Source: an uncultured Vampirovibrio sp. (GTDB lineage Bacteria > Cyanobacteriota > Vampirovibrionia > Gastranaerophilales > Gastranaerophilaceae). Taken from it: a stretch of DNA of 64,000 nt. The first letter of the stretch is position 1. Every line of letters begins with the position of its first letter. Under the pieces are notes generated by a model, which was not told the origin of the DNA, made no database searches, and saw nothing but the letters and a program-made list of their open reading frames with translations. The stretch lies in assembly GCA_910583875.1 (NCBI GenBank), contig CAJTXT010000004.1:1-64000 (forward strand), read 5' to 3'. A program made the position numbers and the translations under genes. This document shows, piece after piece, positions 42,039 to 49,641 of the stretch.

Positions 42039-42071
42039 AATGATAGTGTTTTTTATGCTATCATTTTTTTA
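42039..42071 (+). terminator. intrinsic terminator after clpP
   Basis: AATGATAG/CTATCATT with an 11-nt loop is followed by seven T. It separates clpP from the ROK kinase gene. Confidence 0.83.
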
Positions 42072-42097
42072 GTGAATAGTTTATCTAAGGAGTTGAG

Positions 42098-43060
42098 ATG
42101 TCTATAATTTCTAAAAAATACAAAATTGGTGTAGATGTTGGCGGTACAAATGTAAAAGTTGCACTTGTTGATAAAACAGGAAGTATTGTTTATTCAGATA
42201 CAGTTCCTACAAGAGCTGAAATGGGTTATGAATATACTATTTCAAATATAATTAAAGCTATTCAAAATTTAATGAAAGAATCAAAAGTAGAAAAAGATTC
42301 AATAGAAGGTATAGGTTTTGGTTTCCCAGGACAAATTGATTGTGATAACGGAATTGTAAGATTAGCTCCAAATATCCCTGGTTGGGTTGATATTCCTATA
42401 GCAGAGATTGTATCAAAAGAATTTGGCATACCTGTTAAAGTAGATAATGATGTTAGATGTGCTGCACTTGCAGAATTAAACTATGGTGCAGGCAAAGGCG
42501 CTAAAAATATGATTTGTATTACTGTAGGAACAGGTATTGGTTCCGGTTTAATTATAAACGGCAAACTTGTTCGCGGTGCAAGTAATGCAGCCGGAGAATT
42601 AGGTCATATTAAATTACAAATGGATAACGGTCCGATTTGCGGCTGCGGTGACAGAGGCTGTCTTGAAGCGTTTGCTTCAGGTCCTGCAATTGTTGCAATG
42701 GCAGAAGAATACATAAAGGGCGGCAAATCTACAAAATATAGAGAACTTGCAAATCCTGATATTACTCCTTATATTGTTTCAGAAGCTGCAAAACAAGGTG
42801 ATGTTGTTGCTAAGAAAATCTTTGAAACAATTGGTACCTATATCGGTATTGGTTTAGCAAGTGTTGTTAACCTTTTAAATCCTGAAAAAGTGGTTATAGG
42901 CGGCGGTGTTGCAGATGCCGGTGATTTATTATTCACTCCTATTAAAGAAACATTGAAAAAACGCACAATGCCTATTCAAGGCAGCGCTGTTCAGGTTGTT
43001 CATGCGGAACTTGGCAATACTGCTGGTGTTATAGGTGCTAGTTTATTAATTGAAAATTAG
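42098..43060 (+). CDS. ROK-family sugar kinase (glucokinase-like)
   Basis: The ATP site opens with GVDVGGTNVKVALVD. GFGFPGQID, VDNDVRCAALAE with the catalytic Asp and TVGTGIGSGLI follow. The zinc motif CGCGDRGCLE and a preceding GELGHI are typical of ROK kinases. Glucose is the likely substrate, but ROK kinases also act on fructose, N-acetylglucosamine or ManNAc, and the residues do not settle it. AAGGAGTTGAG is the ribosome site. At 320 aa it has family length. holA follows after 3 bp. Confidence 0.88.
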   Translation: MSIISKKYKIGVDVGGTNVKVALVDKTGSIVYSDTVPTRAEMGYEYTISNIIKAIQNLMKESKVEKDSIEGIGFGFPGQIDCDNGIVRLAPNIPGWVDIPIAEIVSKEFGIPVKVDNDVRCAALAELNYGAGKGAKNMICITVGTGIGSGLIINGKLVRGASNAAGELGHIKLQMDNGPICGCGDRGCLEAFASGPAIVAMAEEYIKGGKSTKYRELANPDITPYIVSEAAKQGDVVAKKIFETIGTYIGIGLASVVNLLNPEKVVIGGGVADAGDLLFTPIKETLKKRTMPIQGSAVQVVHAELGNTAGVIGASLLIEN

Positions 43061-43063
43061 TTT

Positions 43064-44032
43064 ATGGCTGTATTTTTATTTTACGGACAGGAAGAATATT
43101 TAATGGAAAAAGAAATCAAGAAGCTTAAAAATGAGCTTCTTGATACTTCTTTTATGTCTATGGCATATAAAGTTTTTGATAACCCGCCTTTTAATACTTT
43201 AATAGAATGTGTTCAAAGCGCTCCTTTAATGTTTGGTGCAACATTAAGCATTATTTACCTTGATAAATATTTAATGGGTAATAAGATGAGCCTTGATGAA
43301 AAGCAAATTGAAAGTATTGATTATGCTTTATCTTCTTTAAGTGATAGTGTAAATATAATTTTTGTTTGTAAAGTGCCGAGAGATGAGAATAAAAAACCGG
43401 ATTCAAGAAAAAAATTCTATAAAACACTTTCAAAATATTCTCAAGTGAGGGAATTTGCTCAATTTAAAACTTATCAAAAAGAATTAAATACACAAATTGC
43501 TAAAATGGCAAAAGAAAAAGAGCTTACTATTAGTTCTGATAATATTGCATTATTTATTGAACAATTAGGGGCTAACCTTACTTTAATTGATTCTGAATTG
43601 GAGAAACTAAAAATTGCACTTCATCCTAATAAAACAATAAATGCGGATGCTATAAGAAAATATTGTACTTCCTCTGAAGATGTTTTTATTCTTGCTGATT
43701 TGATTATTCAAGGCAATAAAAATGAAGTTTTAAAACAATATAATCTTTTAACAGAAAAAAGGCATCCTTTAGAAATATTTTCTGTCTTACAAAGCAATTT
43801 TCAACGTTTTATTTTTATAAAAAACTATGAAAAGAAAATGAGCGCTAAAGATATTTCTTTGAAACTAAAATTGCATGAATTTATAGTTATGAAAACACAG
43901 GAAAAGTTGAGAAAAACTTCGCTTGATAAGTTAATACAAATAAGAGAAAACCTTATTAATGCAGAGTATAAAATGAAAACAGGTCAAAGCGCATCACCTG
44001 AAACAGTATTAGAATTAGCATTGTTGAGTTAA
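43064..44032 (+). CDS. holA: DNA polymerase III delta subunit
   Basis: Delta opens the sliding clamp in the clamp loader. The N-terminal FLFYGQEEYLMEKEIKKL is the usual start of HolA. A DNA_pol3_delta helix region (SDNIALFIEQLGANLTLIDSELEKL) and the C-terminal ENLINAEYKMKTGQSASPETVLELALL are recognisable. 322 aa. It starts 3 bp after the ROK gene and is followed after 1 bp by delta prime, giving a coupled clamp-loader pair. Confidence 0.88.
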   Translation: MAVFLFYGQEEYLMEKEIKKLKNELLDTSFMSMAYKVFDNPPFNTLIECVQSAPLMFGATLSIIYLDKYLMGNKMSLDEKQIESIDYALSSLSDSVNIIFVCKVPRDENKKPDSRKKFYKTLSKYSQVREFAQFKTYQKELNTQIAKMAKEKELTISSDNIALFIEQLGANLTLIDSELEKLKIALHPNKTINADAIRKYCTSSEDVFILADLIIQGNKNEVLKQYNLLTEKRHPLEIFSVLQSNFQRFIFIKNYEKKMSAKDISLKLKLHEFIVMKTQEKLRKTSLDKLIQIRENLINAEYKMKTGQSASPETVLELALLS

Positions 44033-44033
44033 A

Positions 44034-44981
44034 ATGAACCAAGTATTAGATAATAAATTTCCATATTTAAGTAATTTTTTTCAAACGGCAATCTCTCAAA
44101 ACAGATTGTTTCATTCTATTATTTTGTATGGAAGTAATAATTATATTCAATATGCTATGGCAATGGAACTTGCAAGACAATTAAACTGTCTTGAAGATAA
44201 AAAAGAAGATTGTAATTGTCAAAACTGCCGATGGATTAGAGAAAACAAACATCCTGCTGTAATGACTATCTCTAAAATAGATAATAAAACAGATTCAAGT
44301 AAAACAGTTATATCAGAAGACCAAATTAATATGGTTTTAGACACTTTGGTGAATTCGTCAGATTATCATAGAGTTTTTATCTTTTGTGATGCTCAAATTA
44401 AAAAGCTTTCACAAAGCGAAAATAATGAATATTTAGAATATAAATCTACAGGTTTTAATCTTCCTCAAGAAGAGATAGAAGGTAAAATTTGGTATCCTTC
44501 CGGAATAAATACAACTTGTTTCTCTACCGTAGCTGCTAATGCGATGCTCAAATCGATAGAAGAACCTTCATCTAATGTAACCTTTATATTTTTAACAAAT
44601 AATAAAGATGATTTATTACAAACAATAGTTTCTCGTTCTCAAGCTTTTTATGTTGCAGATGCAAGGCATAGTGATTATAGTTTTGATTTCTTCCAAAAAT
44701 ATTTTAACAATTATCCTAATTTTTCAAAAGATTATGCTATAGATTTTGCTCAAACATTGTTAAACTACCAAAATGACAACAATTTAGAGCCGGTTTATAT
44801 TATAGATTGCATTCAATATTATTTAACAGAACTTTTGAAATCTAATTCAAAAAATCCTATATTGACCAGTAAAATTTATAAAGATATTACTAAAACAGAA
44901 ACTTCAAAAAAAATGCTTGCTTCCTACATAAAAGAACAAACGGTTTATGAAGATTTAGCCTTTTATTTTTCAAAACAATGA
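44034..44981 (+). CDS. holB: DNA polymerase III delta-prime-like subunit
   Basis: Delta prime is the stator of the clamp loader. FFQTAISQNRLFHSIILYGS is the expected N-terminus, with a degenerate P-loop that lacks the Walker A lysine, as usual for delta prime. A Cys cluster CLEDKKEDCNCQNC can bind zinc. The sensor-region NAMLKSIEEPSSNVTFIFLTNNKDDLL with SRSQ is typical. An insert of about 40 residues (IKKLSQSENNEYLEYKSTGF...) precedes that motif. 315 aa. Coupled to holA. Confidence 0.85.
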   Translation: MNQVLDNKFPYLSNFFQTAISQNRLFHSIILYGSNNYIQYAMAMELARQLNCLEDKKEDCNCQNCRWIRENKHPAVMTISKIDNKTDSSKTVISEDQINMVLDTLVNSSDYHRVFIFCDAQIKKLSQSENNEYLEYKSTGFNLPQEEIEGKIWYPSGINTTCFSTVAANAMLKSIEEPSSNVTFIFLTNNKDDLLQTIVSRSQAFYVADARHSDYSFDFFQKYFNNYPNFSKDYAIDFAQTLLNYQNDNNLEPVYIIDCIQYYLTELLKSNSKNPILTSKIYKDITKTETSKKMLASYIKEQTVYEDLAFYFSKQ

Positions 44982-45035
44982 AAAGGCAATTTTACATGAA
45001 ATTTTGTTTTTATAATAGTAAGGAAAGGTAGTGTT

Positions 45036-45248
45036 ATGTTTTTCAATAAAGCGGCAAAAGTTGCACAGCAGACAGTAGCGAATCAATATGGTATTAATAT
45101 GGCTGAAACAAGTAAATTGCTTGCTTCTCAAATAAAAGGTTTGAAAGATTTTGCAGCTACAGAAATTCCAAAGGCTGTCGAAAATCAACAGGCGTTAACT
45201 GCAAGCCTTGAAAAATTGGCACAATCAGCAAGGGCATTAATTAAATAA
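45036..45248 (+). CDS. hypothetical helical protein, 70 aa
   Basis: AAGGAAAGGTAGTGTT precedes the ATG, a good ribosome site. The product is amphipathic and helical (KVAQQTVANQYGINMAETSK, LASQIKGLKDFAATEIPKAV) with no Cys or membrane segment. The gene lies 54 bp after holB on the same strand, possibly in the same transcript. No family recognised; such proteins may be adaptors or nucleoid-associated, which is speculation. Confidence 0.62.
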   Translation: MFFNKAAKVAQQTVANQYGINMAETSKLLASQIKGLKDFAATEIPKAVENQQALTASLEKLAQSARALIK

Positions 45249-45261
45249 TAGGTTTCTTTAT

Positions 45262-45290
45262 TTGATAACAGTCTGATTTTGTACTACAAT
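45262..45290 (+). promoter_or_regulatory. promoter of the nitrilase-family gene, probably leaderless
   Basis: TTGATA (45262-45267), exactly 17 nt, then TACAAT (45285-45290) precede ATG 45297 by 6 nt. No ribosome site is present, so the mRNA should begin at or very near the AUG. Confidence 0.62.
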
Positions 45291-45296
45291 TTGTTT

Positions 45297-46106
45297 ATGA
45301 AAAACAAAATACTTGTAGTGCAATTGGAAGCAATTGCAGGGGATATTGATAAGAATATTGAAAAAGTAAAAGGCTTACTTGAAAATAAAAAATGCAAGGA
45401 AGTTGATTTGATTGTTCTTCCTGAATTATGGACTATAGGTTGGGATTGTCCTAATTTTAATAAGTGTTCAGAAGAATTATCTTCTTCAAAAGTATTTGAT
45501 TTTTTGAAATATATTGCACAAAAATATAATGCTAATGTTATTGGCGGTAGTTCTGTATTGAAGAAGGAGAACGAAAAAGATAGAAATACTTGCCTTATTT
45601 TTGATAGGCAGGGTAATTTAATTGCGACTTATGATAAATATCATTTATTTTCTCATCGCGGTCAATCAGAAGGAACATATTTAGAGGAAGGAACTACAGG
45701 TCTTCTTGTTAATACAGATATAGGGAAAATAGGTATTTCTATTTGTTATGATATTCGTTTTCCTGAATTATTTAGAAAATATGCTTTTAATGGTGCAGAT
45801 ATAATGGTAAACATGGCAGCTTGGCCAAGCGCATTTGTTGATGAATACATTACTTTGTCAAAAGCAAGAGCTATTGAAAATCAAGTTTATTTTATTTCTG
45901 CTTGTTTAACAGGCAAAATAAATGAGTCTTTTTATTTCTCTGGTAATTCGCAAGTTTGCGATTATAAAGGCAGAATTATTGCAAAGCTTGAAAAAGAAGA
46001 AGAGGTTTTGTATGCTGAAATAGATACAGATGAAATGAAGCAGTATAAAAAACAAATGCCTATATTAAATGATACAAAGGCAAAATATAACTTAATGGAG
46101 ATATAA
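45297..46106 (+). CDS. carbon-nitrogen hydrolase (omega-amidase/nitrilase family)
   Basis: The Glu-Lys-Cys triad is visible: Glu43 in LPELWTIGWD, Lys114 in YDKYHLFSH and Cys150 in SICYDIRFPEL. YDIRFPEL and the SHRGQSEG segment fit omega-amidases such as YafV/Nit2, which hydrolyse alpha-ketoglutaramate; that substrate is a family-based guess. 269 aa from ATG 45297. A frame extends six codons upstream, but those codons overlap the promoter. The last base pair overlaps the dacB start (TAATG). Confidence 0.87.
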   Translation: MKNKILVVQLEAIAGDIDKNIEKVKGLLENKKCKEVDLIVLPELWTIGWDCPNFNKCSEELSSSKVFDFLKYIAQKYNANVIGGSSVLKKENEKDRNTCLIFDRQGNLIATYDKYHLFSHRGQSEGTYLEEGTTGLLVNTDIGKIGISICYDIRFPELFRKYAFNGADIMVNMAAWPSAFVDEYITLSKARAIENQVYFISACLTGKINESFYFSGNSQVCDYKGRIIAKLEKEEEVLYAEIDTDEMKQYKKQMPILNDTKAKYNLMEI

Positions 46107-47470
46107 TGAAAAATTTATTTAAAAGCTTGATTGTAATAATGTTATTTATTTTTAGTGTAAATAGCAGTTTTGCATTTTCAGTAGGTAAATTAGAAAAATA
46201 TTTGAAAAAATCAAATTTACAAGATACAGCAACAGTAGCTATATCTATTAGAAATGCAGATAGTAACAGTGTAGTTTATGAGCAAAACCAAAATAAATTA
46301 TTACATCCGGCTTCAACTTTGAAGTTATTTACAACTTATGCTTCAATGGATAGTTTAGGTTATGATTATTTCTTTAAAACACAATTTTATAAAGATTCAG
46401 CAAATAATTTGTATATTAAATTAGGAGCAGATCCTTTATTAACAACTGTACAATTAAAACAAGCTTTCTCTGAGTTAAAAAAACAAGGCTTCACAAATTT
46501 CAAAAATTTATATTTTGATGACAGTATAATCGACAAAAAAGAATTTCCTCAAGGCTGGATGTGGGATGATGATATAAGTCCGTATACTCCTAAGGTTAGT
46601 TCTTATAATCTAGACGGAAATATACTTCGTGTTAACCTTACAAAAAATTCCGGAGAATTACTTTCAGCAGAAGTAAAATCTGCCTTCCCTATTTCTGTTA
46701 TAAGTAATGTAAAATTAGGTTCTAAATATGATTATTTAGAAGTAAATCGCTATAACTGGTCAAACCCGGATGTAGTTGAATTATACGGAAATATAACTTC
46801 ACCAAGAACTGTAAATATTCCAATAAGCAGTATGCGCCGTTATTATATTCATAATGTACAAAAAATCTTGGAAGATAATAGAATTAACATTTCAGGTACT
46901 AAATATGCTTCTAAGCTTGTTCCTGAAAATGCTGTATTATTAACTGAAATATCAAATCCTATAACTACTGTAATTCCGCAAATTCTTCAAAACAGCAATA
47001 ATTTAATGGCAGAATCTATTTATAAAATAGCAGCTGGTAAAAAATATAGTGCAACAGGAAGCGATGAGCTTGCATCTGTAATGTTTAAGGAATTTTATAA
47101 TAAAAATGGAGTTGAAACAGATAATATAGTTATAAAAGACGGATGCGGAGTATCAAGAAATAATTTATTTTCAGTAAATTGGATGAGTAATGTTCTAAGT
47201 AAATTATACAAAATGGATAATTTTGAGCAATTTAAAGATAATATGGCTCAATCCGGTGATGGTACATTAAATAATCGTTTATATGATTTAAGAGGTGAAG
47301 TTTGGTTAAAGACAGGTTCTCTATCAAACATAAGTACAATTGCCGGATATGTTAAATCTCAAGATGGGCATACTTATTCCGTTGTTATTTTTACCCAAAA
47401 TTTTCTTGAAGAGCAGCCTAAAATTAAAGAATTTGAAAATGATATAATTAATATAATCTATAATCGATAG
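46106..47470 (+). CDS. dacB: D-alanyl-D-alanine carboxypeptidase/endopeptidase, PBP4 (DacB) family
   Basis: A signal peptide (LFKSLIVIMLFIFSVNSSFAF, cleavage near 24) targets it outside. The penicillin-binding motifs are SxxK in HPASTLKLFT (Ser70, Lys73), SxN in NSNNLMAES and KTG in LKTGSLSNIS. The insert between the first and second motif, with ILRVNLTKNSG, is the PBP4-type domain. It trims peptidoglycan cross-links. 454 aa is complete. It overlaps the amidase gene by 1 bp and so likely shares its promoter. Confidence 0.93.
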   Translation: MKNLFKSLIVIMLFIFSVNSSFAFSVGKLEKYLKKSNLQDTATVAISIRNADSNSVVYEQNQNKLLHPASTLKLFTTYASMDSLGYDYFFKTQFYKDSANNLYIKLGADPLLTTVQLKQAFSELKKQGFTNFKNLYFDDSIIDKKEFPQGWMWDDDISPYTPKVSSYNLDGNILRVNLTKNSGELLSAEVKSAFPISVISNVKLGSKYDYLEVNRYNWSNPDVVELYGNITSPRTVNIPISSMRRYYIHNVQKILEDNRINISGTKYASKLVPENAVLLTEISNPITTVIPQILQNSNNLMAESIYKIAAGKKYSATGSDELASVMFKEFYNKNGVETDNIVIKDGCGVSRNNLFSVNWMSNVLSKLYKMDNFEQFKDNMAQSGDGTLNNRLYDLRGEVWLKTGSLSNISTIAGYVKSQDGHTYSVVIFTQNFLEEQPKIKEFENDIINIIYNR

Positions 47471-47541
47471 ATATATAAATTCAGGTGATTATAAAAATCT
47501 TCTTTAGACATAATCTTAAAAAGGCTAAAGGAGATTTTTTT

Positions 47542-47952
47542 ATGACAGAAAAATTAGAATTGTATAAGTGTAATGTATGCGGCAATATTGTTGAGGTAAT
47601 TCATCCTGGGGTTGGGCAGCTAATCTGCTGTTCTGTTCCTATGGAACAGCTTATTGAACAGCACAATGATGCTGCAGCACAAGAAAAACATGTTCCAATT
47701 GTAACATTTGAAGGTGAAAATAAAACTATAAGAGTTGGTTCTATTCCTCATCCTATGGAAAAAGAACATTATATTGTGTTTATTGAGGCTATTTCTCCGG
47801 ATAAAAAATATTTAAAAAGAAAGTACTTATGTCCTGGTGATGAACCTAAAATGGATTTAAAACAATGCTGTAATTATGAAAATTTTACAGCTCGTGAACT
47901 TTGCAATATTCATGGTTTGTGGGTTAGTGATTCAAATAAAGATAGTCAATAA
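47542..47952 (+). CDS. dfx: desulfoferrodoxin (superoxide reductase, 2Fe type)
   Basis: The N-terminal desulforedoxin centre has Cys10, Cys13, Cys29 and Cys30 (YKCNVCGNIVEV, LICCSVPM). The catalytic iron site has His50 in EKHVP, His70 and His76 in IPHPMEKEHYI, and Cys121/His124 in CNIHGLW; Glu48-Lys49 are the residues that help reduce superoxide. At 136 aa it is complete. AAAGGAG before ATG 47542 sets the start. It reduces superoxide without making oxygen, as is usual in anaerobes, which fits a gut-type habitat. Confidence 0.95.
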   Translation: MTEKLELYKCNVCGNIVEVIHPGVGQLICCSVPMEQLIEQHNDAAAQEKHVPIVTFEGENKTIRVGSIPHPMEKEHYIVFIEAISPDKKYLKRKYLCPGDEPKMDLKQCCNYENFTARELCNIHGLWVSDSNKDSQ

Positions 47953-47978
47953 TTCAATGTAATTATAAATTTTAAATA

Positions 47979-48093
47979 TGTCATGCTGAACTTGTTTCAG
48001 CATCTTACCAGTTTTCAATTAATATTTTAATTATTGGAAAATTAATATGTTATTAGTTAGTTGGAAAGATGCTGAAACAAGTTCAGCATGACA
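47979..48093. repeat. dispersed inverted hairpin repeat, copy 7
   Basis: TGTCATGCTGAACTTGTTTC... and its inverse complement, both with the TGCTGAA/TTCAGCA stem, flank ~60 bp of AT-rich interior. It lies between the convergent 3' ends of dfx and the HD-GYP-like gene and may act as their terminator. Confidence 0.85.
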
Positions 48094-48113
48094 CTAATAT
48101 ACAAGAAGTACAA

Positions 48114-49487
48114 TTATTTGCTTTTTAATTCTACAAGTACATCAACAATATCAGGATCCCATTTTATTCCGGATTCTGATTTTATAATCTCAATTGCTTT
48201 TTCTGCTGGCATTGCTTCACGATAAGTTCTATCTGAAGTCATTGCACTATAAGCATCAGCAACTGCTATAATTCTTGAACCAAAAGGAATACTCATACCT
48301 TTTAAGCCCTCAGGTTCACCAGTTCCGTTCCAATATTCTTTATGATAATTAATGTAAGGAACAACTTCAGATAAGAAATTTATACTCATTAATATACTAA
48401 CACCGACATTTGGGTGATTTTGTAATTGTTCCCAATCTTCTTTAGATAATTTTTCTTTCTTGTTAAATAGTTCTTCCGGTAGTGTAATTTTACCGATATT
48501 TCTTAATAGTGCCGCATAATAAATTAAATCTTTTGTTTTTTCATTTAAACCGATAGCTGCTGAAATTTCATTTGCTAATTCTGCAACGGCATGAGAATAA
48601 TTGTCTTTAAAGTTACTTTTTGCATCAACTGCTTTTGCTAAGTCTTCAACAAACCATTGCTGTTCGCTGCTTAAATCACCTATTAATGCAGTTAATTCTG
48701 CGCGGTTATTTTGCAATTGAATTACAGATACATCTTCTTGATTAATCAATTTATTTGTTTCTTCAGTTAATTTCTCAAGGCTCATAGATGTTGCAAATAA
48801 ACGTGCGGTTACGTTTAATAAATCTATAAATTCAGAAGATAAAGTTTTTTCTTTGTAATTTTCTACTACAATTACCCCAACTTTTTCCATATTATTGTAC
48901 ATCGGAACTGCAAGATAGTAGCTTACCTTGTCTTCTCCCAGTAATAATATTGGTTTAAAGTCATTATCTTCATGACAATTTGTAATCTCTATTGTTTTCT
49001 TATTATTGAAGGCATTAGCTACATAACTTTCATCATTATATGTATATCCTATCTCGGATTCATAAATATCATCATTAAAATGAAGAGAAGAACCTACAAG
49101 CAATAAGTCATTTTTTGTTGTATTAAGTCCCATTGCATTTTCTTTAGATAAAAATACATGGCAAGCATCTATTTCTAACATTTGTTTTATAGTTTTTGCA
49201 ATGGCATTGTAAATGATATAGTCTTCTTTATTGCTAAAACCAAGAATTTTAAGTGTATTATCGATTGAATAAATTGAAATTAATTCTTTTAATTGATTTT
49301 TTAAACTTCCCAATTTATCAACATTGCTTTTGCTTATCTTTTGAACAAGTTCATCTGATATTAAATGTTCAGATATAAAATCTCCAAGATTTAGTGCAAA
49401 AATTTCCTCTAGTGGATCAGACTCTAATGAAATTTCGCTTCTTGCAAAAACTGAAACATTCTTATTTTCTTTTTTCTCTTCAGACAT
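48114..49487 (-). CDS. GAF plus degenerate HD-GYP domain protein, 457 aa
   Basis: Residues about 80-235 form a GAF-like sensor domain (AKTIKQMLEIDACHVFLSKE to YLAVPMYNNMEKVGVIVVEN). Residues about 290-457 match HD-GYP phosphodiesterases, which cleave cyclic di-GMP. Most catalytic residues have changed: the HD pair of LLHDIGKI is R329-N330 (LLRNIGKI), HHE is HKE (382-384), DG is N387-G388 and the GYP tyrosine is Glu391. H358 of HPNVG is kept. The fold thus seems intact while metal binding is lost, pointing to a pseudo-enzyme that may bind a ligand or a partner. There is a weak ribosome site AAGGAT. Confidence 0.85.
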   Translation of the reverse strand: MSEEKKENKNVSVFARSEISLESDPLEEIFALNLGDFISEHLISDELVQKISKSNVDKLGSLKNQLKELISIYSIDNTLKILGFSNKEDYIIYNAIAKTIKQMLEIDACHVFLSKENAMGLNTTKNDLLLVGSSLHFNDDIYESEIGYTYNDESYVANAFNNKKTIEITNCHEDNDFKPILLLGEDKVSYYLAVPMYNNMEKVGVIVVENYKEKTLSSEFIDLLNVTARLFATSMSLEKLTEETNKLINQEDVSVIQLQNNRAELTALIGDLSSEQQWFVEDLAKAVDAKSNFKDNYSHAVAELANEISAAIGLNEKTKDLIYYAALLRNIGKITLPEELFNKKEKLSKEDWEQLQNHPNVGVSILMSINFLSEVVPYINYHKEYWNGTGEPEGLKGMSIPFGSRIIAVADAYSAMTSDRTYREAMPAEKAIEIIKSESGIKWDPDIVDVLVELKSK

Positions 49488-49641
49488 TTATAATCCTTAT
49501 CTGTAAATTCCGAATATCTACCTTACTCTATTATATTTGAGATTATGATTTTATGCAAAATCTTATAATCCTTCTATCGGCATATTATAACTTAAACTTT
49601 AGCGTTTTTTACAAAATTTCATACTTATGTATGAGATTTTT

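Noticed and set aside
1037..48093. CRISPR array formed by the CTGAACTTGTTTCAG repeats
   Set aside because: Copies are far apart, inverted in pairs, and lack regular spacers or cas genes.
1037..48093. REP elements with a RAYT transposase
   Set aside because: The stems lack the GTAG/GGAG tetranucleotide of REPs, and no Y1-transposase-like gene is in the window.
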